A stretch of 64,000 bases of DNA. Origin: Clostridiaceae bacterium OM02-2AC. Lineage in GTDB: Bacteria > Bacillota_I > Bacilli_A > Erysipelotrichales > Erysipelotrichaceae. The notes under the pieces were generated by a model that worked only from the letters and a program-made list of their open reading frames with translations, made no database searches and was not told the origin of the DNA. Within the stretch, counting starts at the first letter, position 1. Each line of letters begins with the position of its first letter. The translations under genes were made by a program, and so were the position numbers. The stretch covers positions 1-64,000 of the forward strand of contig QULU01000022.1 in NCBI GenBank assembly GCA_003481775.1, given 5' to 3'. Of this stretch, positions 55,596-63,656 are shown one piece after another.

Positions 55596-56183
55596 TCATA
55601 TGATAATCATACATGCGGTATGAAATATTTCCATGATGCGAATATAATCCAGACGCTCAATGCTGCTCCATTCCGCTACAGGTACAGGATGTTCATGCAG
55701 TGCCTTCTGCAACCAGATTACATCTCTCCATGCATCAAATTTATAGCCTGCATTGCGCAGTATTCCGATTTCTGTAAAGCCAAAGCTTTTATGCAGTGCG
55801 AGGCTTGCCTCATTGGGCAGCGTGATACAGGAAATCGCCGTCTGCAGACCCTGCAGCTTTAATACCTCCAAAAGTGCCGTATACAGTGCCTTTCCAATCT
55901 GGCGGTGCTGTACCTGCGGCAACAGATAGATCGATAATTCTACATTCCACTGATAGGCAGCACGCTCCATATGACGATGCGCATAGGCATAGCCTATGAT
56001 TTTCTGATCAAGCTCACATACCAGATACGGATATTCCCTTTGAATCTTCATCATGCGTCCTTCAAATTCCTCCAGGGAGGGAACATCATATTCAAAGGTG
56101 ATCACACTGTTTTTCACATAATGCGCATAGATGGAAAGAAGTGCCGGTGCATCCGACAGCTGCGCAAACCGTATAGTTTTCAT
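55596..56183 (-). CDS. GNAT N-acetyltransferase, phosphinothricin-acetyltransferase-like
   Basis: A 195-residue protein. The fold begins MKTIRFAQLSDAPALLSIYAHYV; the acetyl-CoA motif A lies around VELSIYLLPQVQHRQIGKALYTAL, and motif B contains NEASLALHKSFGFTEIGILRNAGYKF. The N-HYV / FEYD-type start and FGFTEIG ending resemble the Pat/Bar group that acetylates phosphinothricin or methionine sulfoximine-like substrates; substrate assignment is by resemblance only. The Q-x-x-Q-I-G-K loop departs a little from the usual Q/R-x-x-G-x-G/A. It is a single gene. Confidence 0.82.
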   Translation of the reverse strand: MKTIRFAQLSDAPALLSIYAHYVKNSVITFEYDVPSLEEFEGRMMKIQREYPYLVCELDQKIIGYAYAHRHMERAAYQWNVELSIYLLPQVQHRQIGKALYTALLEVLKLQGLQTAISCITLPNEASLALHKSFGFTEIGILRNAGYKFDAWRDVIWLQKALHEHPVPVAEWSSIERLDYIRIMEIFHTACMIII

Positions 56184-56269
56184 GATGCTCCTTTCCTCCC
56201 CACAGACTGTGAAACCAGCACAGTCCTCCCCTCACAAGAAAGCCATGGACGTATCCATGGCCGCAGCTT

Positions 56270-57652
56270 TTAAAATAACAGATTCTTCGGTGTACGCGGG
56301 AATGGCTCCACATCACGGATATTCTGCATTCCTGTCAGATACATCAACAAACGGTCAAAGCCAAGACCGAAGCCGGCATGCTTGCAGCCACCGTATCTTC
56401 TCAAATCCATATACCATTGCAGACTGTCTGTTGTCATGTCCATGTCCTTCATGCGCTGCTCTAAAACATCATAACGCTCTTCTCGCTGACTGCCGCCAAC
56501 CAGCTCGCCAACCCCAGGTACCAGCAAATCACACGCTGCCACGGTTTTCCCGTCATCATTGACACGCATGTAGAATGCCTTGATATCCTTAGGATAATCA
56601 GTCAGGAAAACCGGACCATCCACGATTTTTTCACAGATATAACGTTCATGCTCGGAATTCAGGTCCATCCCCCATTCCACCTTGTTATCAAACTTCACAT
56701 CTGCCTGTAACAGCAGATCGATTGCTTCCGTATATGTCATGCGCTTGAAATCCGAATTGCGTACCTTTGTGATGCGTTCAATGCAGCTCTTATCAATCAT
56801 CGTGTTGAAGAATTTCATTTCCTCCGGAGCATTTTCCAGAACATAATCGATACAGTATTTCACCATATCCTCAATCAGGTTCATATCATCCTCCAGATCC
56901 GCAAAGGCAATCTCCGGCTCAATCATCCAGAACTCGCTGGCATGACGGCTCGTGTTGGAATTTTCCGCACGGAAGGCCGGGCCAAAGGTATAGACATCGC
57001 GGAATGCCATAGCAAACGCTTCGACATGCAGCTGTCCGGTAACCGTCAAAAATGCTTCCTTACCAAAGAAATCCTGTTCATAATCTGCATCGTCCCGTGT
57101 CGTTGCCTTAAACATTTCACCGGCACCCTCGCCATCATTTCCCGTTATGATCGGTGTATGTACATACACAAAGCCCTGATCCTGGAAAAATTCATGAATC
57201 GCCATGGATAATACAGAACGCAGACGGAAAATTGCATAAAAGGAGTTGGCACGCGGACGCAGATGTGCTATTTCACGCAGATATTCAAAGCTGTGACGCT
57301 TTTTCTGCAATGGGTAATCACGATCGCAGTCCCCTTCCAGAGATGCTTCGGTAACCTGAATTTCAAACGGCTGTTTGCCCTGCGGTGTCAGTACGAATTT
57401 TCCGGTTACGGTGATTGCGGCACCTGTTGGATATTTTTCCACCTCCGCAAAGTTTTTCAGCTCCTGTAAATACACCAGCTGCGCGTTTCGGAAATACGTT
57501 CCGTCATTCAGCTCAATGAAGCCAAGCTTGCCGCTGCAGCGATTTGTACGAACCCAGCCCTGCAGCTGCACATATTCCATGCTGTCCTGTTCCACATGAG
57601 AGCCGCTCATGACGATCTCATACAGTTCGCGTATTGTCATAAATTCAAACAT
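56270..57652 (-). CDS. asnS: Asparaginyl-tRNA synthetase
   Basis: A 460-residue class IIb synthetase. An N-terminal OB-fold anticodon-binding domain (about 15-110, [20 protein letters not shown]) is followed by the catalytic core with motif 2 ([21 protein letters not shown]) and motif 3 ([15 protein letters not shown]). It charges tRNA-Asn using ATP. The ATG at 57652 is chosen because AGGAGG is 8 bases upstream; the longer open frame before it runs through the T-box leader and is not translated. Expression is controlled by that T-box. It lies just downstream of rex. Confidence 0.97.
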   Translation of the reverse strand: MFEFMTIRELYEIVMSGSHVEQDSMEYVQLQGWVRTNRCSGKLGFIELNDGTYFRNAQLVYLQELKNFAEVEKYPTGAAITVTGKFVLTPQGKQPFEIQVTEASLEGDCDRDYPLQKKRHSFEYLREIAHLRPRANSFYAIFRLRSVLSMAIHEFFQDQGFVYVHTPIITGNDGEGAGEMFKATTRDDADYEQDFFGKEAFLTVTGQLHVEAFAMAFRDVYTFGPAFRAENSNTSRHASEFWMIEPEIAFADLEDDMNLIEDMVKYCIDYVLENAPEEMKFFNTMIDKSCIERITKVRNSDFKRMTYTEAIDLLLQADVKFDNKVEWGMDLNSEHERYICEKIVDGPVFLTDYPKDIKAFYMRVNDDGKTVAACDLLVPGVGELVGGSQREERYDVLEQRMKDMDMTTDSLQWYMDLRRYGGCKHAGFGLGFDRLLMYLTGMQNIRDVEPFPRTPKNLLF

Positions 57653-57662
57653 ATTCATTTCC

Positions 57663-57890
57663 TCCTGTTTATGGCACAAAAAAACGTTCCCTTTCAGGAA
57701 CGTATTGTACGCGGTGCCATCCTGATTCCCATGCGTAAAAGCATGAGCATCTTTCCTGGGATATATCGTTCCCACACGAAACCGTCTACTGTTATTCTCC
57801 GGTTCAGCTCCACAGCCGTTCAGATATAAATCCGTATGCATGCAGCTTCCACCTTCCTGCATTCGCTAGTTGCGCGTAATTTACTCTGTT
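57663..57890 (-). promoter_or_regulatory. T-box riboswitch leader of asnS
   Basis: The minus strand holds the T-box core AGGATGGCACCGCG (57723-57710), whose UGGC bulge fits the GCCA end of tRNA-Asn. A terminator follows: ACGTTCC (57703-57697) with GGAACGT (57690-57684) and a T-run. The specifier is probably AAC near 57793-57791, followed by A; placement within stem I was not modelled. Uncharged tRNA-Asn should favour read-through into asnS. Confidence 0.88.
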
Positions 57891-57895
57891 CTGCT

Positions 57896-58525
57896 TCAAC
57901 GCTCTACATTTAGATTGTTGGTCTCAAAGACCAGCTCCTGTATAGATGATACCACATCCACGCTCTTTAATACAACCCCTTTTGGAATTTGTATATGCTC
58001 ATGCGTAAAATCCACCAATCCTGTGATTCCACAGGCAATCAAGCGATCGACCGTCTGCTGGATATTCTCGGAAATCGCCAGAATAGCGATACGGCAACCA
58101 TCCGGGACCTTTTGTTCCAAATCCGCAATATCATATACCGGTATACCGAAACGTACACCCTGACGGTCTGGATTGACATCGAATGCACAGGCAATCTCAC
58201 CTACCACATAATCCCATTTATTATACTTCATCAGTGCCCGCCCCATATTTCCGGCTCCAACCAGAATGATTTTTTCATCAAAATCCATACCGAGCTGCTG
58301 ATTAAAAATTTCAATCAGCCGATTGACATCATACCCATATCCCTGCTTTCCCAGATTTCCCAGAAAAGAAAAGTCACGGCGGATCGTCGTCGGTTCAATA
58401 TTGACGACACTGGCCAGTTCCTTGGACATGATTCTTTCTACACCTGAACTTTTCAGCTTGCGCAATGCCTTCAGATAGACAGGATATCGCTGCAGCGTTG
58501 CCTTTGGCACATTTTTCTCTGTCAT
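57896..58525 (-). CDS. rex: Redox-sensing repressor Rex
   Basis: A 209-residue DNA-binding protein. The N-terminal winged helix (about 1-75) includes ELASVVNIEPTTIRRDFSFLG, and the Rossmann NADH domain begins ILVGAGNMGRAL (about 85). Rex senses the NADH/NAD+ ratio and represses fermentation genes when NADH is low. The ATG at 58525 has AGGTGAT before it; a GTG at 58534 is less likely. The promoter is at 58544. Only a half-site of a Rex box overlaps its -35, so autoregulation is not established. Confidence 0.95.
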   Translation of the reverse strand: MTEKNVPKATLQRYPVYLKALRKLKSSGVERIMSKELASVVNIEPTTIRRDFSFLGNLGKQGYGYDVNRLIEIFNQQLGMDFDEKIILVGAGNMGRALMKYNKWDYVVGEIACAFDVNPDRQGVRFGIPVYDIADLEQKVPDGCRIAILAISENIQQTVDRLIACGITGLVDFTHEHIQIPKGVVLKSVDVVSSIQELVFETNNLNVER

Positions 58526-58543
58526 GTTTATCACCTATTGCAT

Positions 58544-58572
58544 AGTATAGCACACTTTTTTAACTTTGTGAA
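58544..58572 (-). promoter_or_regulatory. Promoter of rex
   Basis: Minus strand: -35 TTCACA (58572-58567), a 17-base spacer ending in TGC, and -10 TATACT (58549-58544). This is an extended -10 promoter giving a short leader before the rex start. Confidence 0.7.
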
Positions 58573-58726
58573 TAAACTAGCATATTTAACTTTTTTGAAA
58601 AGGCAAATTTCCTGCGAACACAGAAGTGCACAAAGCGAAACACAGCGGCGTGATATTTTTCAGTAAACAGAATGGCTGCTGTAGCAATGGAATGCTTTCC
58701 ATCCCAATGACAGTTCCCTTGCATGA

Positions 58727-59010
58727 TTAGCACAAGGCGACTGCTTTTTCCTTCCCCTGTATAAATTCATACAGACGCTTGCAGTCATAAACCGGCATCA
58801 CAGCAAGACCTTGCCTGCTCCTTCACAGGATAAAAACAGGTCCGCTTTTCTTTCTCCGTTACAGAACACTGGCTCTTCTGCTTCCTTCCATCCCTGTATT
58901 TTTACAGATGGCAACGCATCGCTAGCTTCCTGCATATCCTGAATTCCATCGCATTTTCCTTTGCCCCCTCATTGCTTGCATCCAATAAAATACAATGCTC
59001 CATTTTCCAT
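58727..59010 (-). pseudogene. Decayed short gene downstream of a GNAT gene
   Basis: An ATG at 59010 with AAGGG before it opens a frame (MENGALYFIGCKQ), which is stopped by TGA. It then stays open in the same frame for about 55 natural-looking codons, including VFCNGERKADLFLSCEGAGK, before a stop. A one-base shift would continue into VMPVYDCKRLYEFIQGKEK and end at 58727. One nonsense and one frameshift break suggest a decayed gene; family unknown. It begins 22 bases after the GNAT stop, so it was probably in that operon. Confidence 0.45.
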
Positions 59011-59031
59011 TACAGCCCTTGCAAAACCTGC

Positions 59032-59448
59032 CTACAGCAGCTTCTCCATCTGAACATGAGGAACATGCTCATCCATATGCTCTTCTCCGCATACAGTGTA
59101 GCCATAGCTTTCATAAAACGCACAGGCCCGGCATTGTGCATCCAAAATACAGCGGCTTCCCTTTTGACTGCGAACGATTTTCTCCATCTCGGAAAGCAGA
59201 ACACCGCCCAGACCCTGATGTCGAAACTGCGGCAGCACCGCAATTCGTCCAAAGACCCACGCCTTCTCATCTTCCTTTGGAAAACAGCGTGCACAGCCCG
59301 CAAGAATGCCATCCACATAAACAGTAATATGTACGGCAATCGCATCTAGTTCATCGAATTCATTCTGAAACCCCTGTTCCTTCATGAATACCTCAATACG
59401 CACATATCTGTAGTCCTGCTCATTATCCTTTGTTTTTATCTCAATCAT
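59032..59448 (-). CDS. GNAT N-acetyltransferase
   Basis: A 138-residue GNAT. The core motif A reads RIAVLPQFRHQGLGGVLLSEM (R-x-x-G-x-G), followed by a motif B with AFYESYGYTVCGE. The compact YjcF-like layout (substrate unknown) is seen. The ATG at 59448 has GGGAG 8 bases upstream. The decayed gene at 58727 follows in the same direction. Confidence 0.88.
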   Translation of the reverse strand: MIEIKTKDNEQDYRYVRIEVFMKEQGFQNEFDELDAIAVHITVYVDGILAGCARCFPKEDEKAWVFGRIAVLPQFRHQGLGGVLLSEMEKIVRSQKGSRCILDAQCRACAFYESYGYTVCGEEHMDEHVPHVQMEKLL

Positions 59449-59468
59449 ATACGCTCCCATCCAAGAAA

Positions 59469-59496
59469 AAAGGCAACCTCGACATAGCTGCCCTTT
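59469..59496 (-). terminator. Terminator of the HMA-like gene
   Basis: AAGGCAAC (59470-59477) pairs with GCTGCCCTT (59487-59495) through one mismatch. The A-run before it becomes the U-tail on the minus strand. Confidence 0.6.
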
Positions 59497-59497
59497 C

Positions 59498-59689
59498 TTA
59501 TATAATCATAAAGCCAAGGTCATTGATAACCTTTCTGGCAACGGCTACCATATCGGAGTTTCCCTCCACAATGACGCATTGCTTTTCCAGATTTACCTGA
59601 AAATCCACTCTGGTTTCAGCCAGTGCCGTTTCAATTCTTCTCGCCTTGGTATCATCATCCAGATACTTTACCAAAATAATGTTCTTCAA
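59498..59689 (-). CDS. Small HMA-like (ferredoxin-fold) protein without CXXC
   Basis: A 63-residue protein with the beta-alpha-beta-beta-alpha-beta rhythm of heavy-metal-associated domains (IILVKYLDD, then ARRIETALAE, VDFQVNLEKQCVIVEG, VAVARKVINDLGF). The metal-binding CXXC in the first loop is replaced (DDDTKA), so metal carriage is doubtful. The TTG at 59689 is chosen as start because AGGTGAT precedes it; an ATG at 59719 has no such site. It lies downstream of the aspartokinase gene. Confidence 0.6.
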   Translation of the reverse strand: MKNIILVKYLDDDTKARRIETALAETRVDFQVNLEKQCVIVEGNSDMVAVARKVINDLGFMII

Positions 59690-59772
59690 GCGGATCACCT
59701 CGTTGTTATTGTAACACAATCCCTATAAACAATCCAATATTTGATACGATTGTTCGTGAATTGTAAGAAGAT

Positions 59773-60501
59773 TTAATCTTCAACGATCGTTCCAAGACTT
59801 GTGGAGAAGGTTCCCTTTAAATATATGCGGATATGATGGTCCTTTGCATAGTTGACACAGCGGTCATGCAATACCCTTGATTTCATATTCAGCATTTCGT
59901 CGTAGGTCAGTTTATCGTATTTGATAGCATATTCATTCAGCTTGGGATCCTTGTCATAGACACCATCCACATCAGTATAAATATCCACTTCCTTGAGATC
60001 CAGCATATCCGCAAACAGTACCGCACTGTAATCACTGCCGCCTCTGCCAAGGGTCGTCACATGACCGCTGGGGGAGATACCGATAAAGCCGCCGACAACC
60101 AGCACATCATAGCTGTTCAGCTTCTTGCGGATTCCGGTATGATCCAGCTTCAGCACCTTCGCATAGTCATAGTTCTCATCGGTAAGGATTCCGCAATCGA
60201 AAAAAGGGAGCGCATACGCCCGTATTCCCATATCCAGAAGTTCACTGCATATCTTTAATGCAGATAGCTGCTCACCCATAGAAACCAGTCTGGCTTTTTC
60301 CTGTCTGGTGAGAAATTCACTGCCCATGGACAGCAGGGTATCCGTAGCATACGCATCCGGATAGCGGCCCATGGCCGATACCACAACAATCACTTTATTT
60401 GTCTTGCTGCTTTCCAGCACATGACGGTACACATATTTCCTGGTCGCTTCACTGCGCAGGGAGGTACCGCCAAATTTCATTACTTTCATGTTCATATGCA
60501 T
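59773..60501 (-). CDS. Aspartokinase catalytic domain without ACT domains
   Basis: A 242-residue protein. It holds the amino-acid-kinase core: KFGGTSLRSE, VVSAMGR, TTLGRGGSDYSAVLFA and VDIYTDVDGVYDKDPK. It ends right after the core (STSLGTIVED), where ordinary aspartokinases (about 400 residues) carry two ACT domains for lysine/threonine feedback. It would phosphorylate L-aspartate with ATP at the start of the lysine/threonine/methionine pathway. Loss of feedback is inferred. The start is uncertain: three nearby Met codons and a weak GGGG upstream. Confidence 0.85.
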   Translation of the reverse strand: MHMNMKVMKFGGTSLRSEATRKYVYRHVLESSKTNKVIVVVSAMGRYPDAYATDTLLSMGSEFLTRQEKARLVSMGEQLSALKICSELLDMGIRAYALPFFDCGILTDENYDYAKVLKLDHTGIRKKLNSYDVLVVGGFIGISPSGHVTTLGRGGSDYSAVLFADMLDLKEVDIYTDVDGVYDKDPKLNEYAIKYDKLTYDEMLNMKSRVLHDRCVNYAKDHHIRIYLKGTFSTSLGTIVED

Positions 60502-60620
60502 AACCCCACATTCCTTATACCATATGTCAAAGTTTGTCAGAATGTGCGGTTTTTTCGCCCAGTTTCCTGGATTTTATCCCCTGCTTCAGATAATTTCAGC
60601 CAAATACGAGCAATAAAGAA

Positions 60621-60674
60621 AAAGATACCGAGGAGCTTAAACGTGCATGCTTGCACATAAGCACTGGTATCTTT
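60621..60674 (-). terminator. Terminator of nanE
   Basis: AAAGATACC (60621-60629) pairs with GGTATCTTT (60666-60674), with an inner GTGCA/TGCAC hairpin. The preceding A-run gives the U-tail on the minus strand. Confidence 0.75.
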
Positions 60675-60692
60675 ATCGCGATACTTCCTTAT

Positions 60693-61367
60693 TTACTTTT
60701 TCAAGACCTTCACAAAACGCTCGGTGATCTGCTTTGGACGTGTGATAGCACCACCGACGACTGCACTGTAAGCACCAGCCTCATACACAGCAGCCAAATC
60801 CTCCGGCGTATTGATTTTTCCTTCCGCAAGAATCGGAGCCTTGATCGTTTCCGCCAGCTTTTTGAATAGCTCAAGATTTGGACCATCCACATTTTTGGAA
60901 TATGGCGTGTATCCGCATAAGGTTGTAGATACGCAGTCAAAGCCAATGCGTTCCGCATTCACACATTCTTCATATGTTGAGCAGTCTGCCATGGCGAGAA
61001 CGCCGTGTTCATGCACATAGTTCACAAGATCCTCCAGCTTTTCCCCATTTGGACGATCACGAAGCGTCGCATCCATAGCGATCATTTCGCAGCCTGTTTC
61101 AAACAGCTCATCCAGCTCCTTCTTGGTTGCGGTGATGTAAATATCACTATCCGGATAGCTGCGCTTTACGATTCCGATGACAGGCAGATCAACGACTTTT
61201 TTGATTTCGATGATATCCTCCTTGCTCTGCGCACGAATTCCTACGGCACCTCCCTGCTTTGCCGCAAGTGCCATTCTTCCCATGATGAAGGAAGAATGCA
61301 GTGGTTCATCAGGCAATGCCTGACAGGACACAACAAGTCCACCTTTAATTTGTTCCAGCATGTTCAT
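60693..61367 (-). CDS. nanE: N-acetylmannosamine-6-phosphate 2-epimerase
   Basis: A 224-residue TIM-barrel enzyme of full NanE length. Seen: GGLVVSCQALPDEPLHS at the start, GGAVGIRA, PVIGIVKR, EMIAMDATLRDRP, and AGAYSAVVGGAITRP near the end. It converts ManNAc-6-P to GlcNAc-6-P in sialic-acid or mucin-sugar use. The other nan genes are not next to it in this window. AAAGG lies before the ATG. Confidence 0.95.
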   Translation of the reverse strand: MNMLEQIKGGLVVSCQALPDEPLHSSFIMGRMALAAKQGGAVGIRAQSKEDIIEIKKVVDLPVIGIVKRSYPDSDIYITATKKELDELFETGCEMIAMDATLRDRPNGEKLEDLVNYVHEHGVLAMADCSTYEECVNAERIGFDCVSTTLCGYTPYSKNVDGPNLELFKKLAETIKAPILAEGKINTPEDLAAVYEAGAYSAVVGGAITRPKQITERFVKVLKK

Positions 61368-61597
61368 ATTAAGACCAACCTTTCCTGATATACATATACA
61401 GTATAATCCTTTTCCACATGTTTGTCTTCCCTTTCCTAGATGATTTTCATGCTTTTCAGTGCTTTTGCTCCCCTGTCATCTTTAAACATTTTCATCGAAA
61501 AACAAACAGCTGCCCGGTATGTGAAGGTCTGTTCCATCCCTTGCTTTCATAAGCTGCTTCTGCACTCGCTGGGATACGCATGCTCTTTTGTACATGC

Positions 61598-62176
61598 TTA
61601 TTCACATAAACCTGCACGCAGAAGACTGCGGCTTTTTTCCATAAGCTTCCGGTATACCGGCTTCATATCCTCCTCTGTCACATACTGATCGATTTCCTCC
61701 ACTGCAATCCATTTGACACCGCTGTTTTCATCCGGCTTGCTGCACAGCGTATCCTGCTCATCTGCCTGACACAGATAGGTAACATTCAAATGAACGTGAG
61801 AGGATACAAATGCCCCTCTTTTCACATGCGGAGGAACCGGCAGAATATCGATTGCCAGAATGGATTCACTTAACAGCTGCAGCTTTTTCAGTCCGGTTTC
61901 TTCCTTTCCCTCCTTCAATGCCACATGGATCAAATCCTGATCCCCATCCGCATGACCGCCACACCAGCCCCAGGAATCATAAATATTATGATAGATCATA
62001 AGTACCTTTGACGTATCCGCATTGATAATCCATGGACTGCTGGTTATATGTCCATATACATTATCTCTTGTGTAGACATTGGAAAAATCCGTTAGATAGC
62101 GCAGCATAACCTTTCGATCTGCTTCCTCCTGCATATTGCAGGGCGTATAGGTATTTAGCTCTTCATATAGCGTCAT
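61598..62176 (-). CDS. Nudix hydrolase
   Basis: A 192-residue protein. The Nudix box is seen as GGHADGD…ALKEGKEETG (GX5EX7REUXEEXGU form with KEGKEETG at the catalytic helix). The 5' end is fused in expression to mutY: its ATG overlaps the mutY stop (ATGA), and GGGAGG stands upstream inside mutY. The pairing suggests nucleotide-pool cleaning near an A/G repair enzyme, though the substrate is unproven. Confidence 0.88.
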   Translation of the reverse strand: MTLYEELNTYTPCNMQEEADRKVMLRYLTDFSNVYTRDNVYGHITSSPWIINADTSKVLMIYHNIYDSWGWCGGHADGDQDLIHVALKEGKEETGLKKLQLLSESILAIDILPVPPHVKRGAFVSSHVHLNVTYLCQADEQDTLCSKPDENSGVKWIAVEEIDQYVTEEDMKPVYRKLMEKSRSLLRAGLCE

Positions 62177-63234
62177 AAAGAATTACCTCCCATCCATGCC
62201 AGCAGGGCTTCCTTGTACACCCTGAGCGCCGTAGGTATCGCATAGGTTTCCAGTAGCTCATCCTTCGTGCACCAGATCCCCTCCACGACCTCCTGCTCCA
62301 GCTCCAACAGAAATCCGTTCATATGCCATTCCACATGAGAGAAAATGTGCTTTGCTTTTCGCAAGGGGACCACGCGGAGAAGATGGTCCTGAAATTCCTG
62401 CATTACCGCTTTTTTGCTTTTCTGTTCATCCAGCATCATAAATTCATACAACCCTGCAAGCAGTCCCTGCTCTTCTCGTTTATGCAGATAAATTTTATCT
62501 TTACACAAAAGCACGAGCACTGTCTTTTTTTCAATTCTTCTGGCTTTTCCAGCCGTCTTGTTGGGCAGCCGGTGTGCCGCTCCGCTCTGATAGCCCATGC
62601 ATTCACTTGCCAGCGGACAAATATTACAGCGGGGAGCCGCATTTGGCACGCATACCAGTGCGCCGATTTCCATCAGAGCCTGATTAAAGGCATCACTTCT
62701 GTTTCCCGGTATATATTCCTGTATAATGCTCTGAAATTTTTTCTTTGTGCGCTCCTTCAAAATGTCATCCTCGCTGACAAGCACACGGCTGAACACACGC
62801 AGAACATTCCCATCTACTGCCGGAACACAGCGCTTATAGGCAATCGAAGCGATAGCTCCAGCTGTATAGGCACCGATTCCCGGAAGCTTCAACAGCTCCT
62901 CATAGGTATCCGGAAGTACACCGTTATGGTGCTCCATGCATTCCACTGCACATTTTTTCATATTGCGGACACGGTTATAATAGCCGAGGCCCTCCCACAG
63001 CTTACGCAGTGTGTCCTCATCTGCCTGCGCTAAAGCCTCCAGAGATGGCAATGCCTGTAAAAAGCGTTCAAAATAAGGCTTTACTGCTTCTACGCGCGTC
63101 TGCTGGAGCATTATCTCACTCACCCAGACGCGATAAGGAGAAGCATCATCTCTCCATGGCAGGACACGTGCATTGTGATCGTACCAGCTTAACAGCTGTT
63201 CTGTAAATTTCTTTTTATCATGTTGTAGTTTCAT
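62173..63234 (-). CDS. mutY: A/G-specific adenine glycosylase MutY
   Basis: A 353-residue glycosylase. Seen: LQQTRVEAVKPYFERF with the catalytic Glu, the HhH motif LPGIGAYTAGAI with the catalytic Asp in PAVDGNVLRV, a [4Fe-4S] cluster C-x7-C-x2-C-x5-C (CVPNAAPRCNICPLASEC, one residue longer in the first gap than the usual x6), and a C-terminal Nudix-like recognition domain. It removes adenine opposite 8-oxoguanine. The ATG at 63234 has no ribosome binding site; the promoter geometry suggests a leaderless mRNA. Confidence 0.95.
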   Translation of the reverse strand: MKLQHDKKKFTEQLLSWYDHNARVLPWRDDASPYRVWVSEIMLQQTRVEAVKPYFERFLQALPSLEALAQADEDTLRKLWEGLGYYNRVRNMKKCAVECMEHHNGVLPDTYEELLKLPGIGAYTAGAIASIAYKRCVPAVDGNVLRVFSRVLVSEDDILKERTKKKFQSIIQEYIPGNRSDAFNQALMEIGALVCVPNAAPRCNICPLASECMGYQSGAAHRLPNKTAGKARRIEKKTVLVLLCKDKIYLHKREEQGLLAGLYEFMMLDEQKSKKAVMQEFQDHLLRVVPLRKAKHIFSHVEWHMNGFLLELEQEVVEGIWCTKDELLETYAIPTALRVYKEALLAWMGGNSL

Positions 63235-63270
63235 GCGTTTATTATAGCACATGGCAAAGATGGCAGGCAA
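63234..63270 (-). promoter_or_regulatory. Promoter predicting a leaderless mutY mRNA
   Basis: Minus strand: -35 TTGCCT (63270-63265), an 18-base spacer, and extended -10 TGCTATAAT (TATAAT 63246-63241). Six bases then separate it from the mutY ATG, so transcription should begin at the start codon itself. Confidence 0.6.
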
Positions 63271-63520
63271 AGAAAAAGCCACCGAATAGCGCAGATTCCG
63301 GCTTCAGGATATAAGTCATCGCATAAAAGCACAGGGTAAAATGAAAGGATATGGAAATGAACGTAGGATGGATAAGGATGAGAAACATATTCCAGTGCCC
63401 TTTTGACTTTATAGGCTATCATGATAGCCTTGCCTTTGACAGGATATGGATCATTATATGAAGACTCAGCGTACAGCAGCAGATAAATGGTTGAAGAAGC
63501 ACCTGCTTTATGAATAAATA

Positions 63521-63570
63521 AAAGGAAATCCAATCCATTGTATAACGCAATAGAAATTCGGATTTCCTTT
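63521..63570. terminator. Bidirectional terminator between ftsX and mutY
   Basis: AAAGGAAATCC (63521-63531) pairs with GGATTTCCTTT (63560-63570), with an inner ATTG/CAAT pairing and A- and T-tracts at the ends. It ends the ftsX transcript. The rest of 63271-63656 shows no gene. Confidence 0.8.
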
Positions 63571-63656
63571 TTCATAAGCTTTCTATAGTCAGTAGGAAGA
63601 CAGGCTCGAGTGTACGTTCTGTTATGATGATCCGCTATGTTTCTGCTGTGCATGCA

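Noticed and set aside
57653..57862. N-terminal extension of asnS by about 70 codons
   Set aside because: This part is the T-box leader, and the AGGAGG sits just before the later ATG.
58555..58600. Rex operator near the rex promoter
   Set aside because: Only one TTCACAA half-site is visible; the opposite half is missing.
58965..58980. Selenocysteine recoding of the TGA in the decayed gene
   Set aside because: No plausible SECIS hairpin follows, and a frameshift is also present, so decay is simpler.
63231..63653. 140-codon minus-strand frame between ftsX and mutY
   Set aside because: It includes the bidirectional terminator and the mutY promoter, so it is not credible as a gene.
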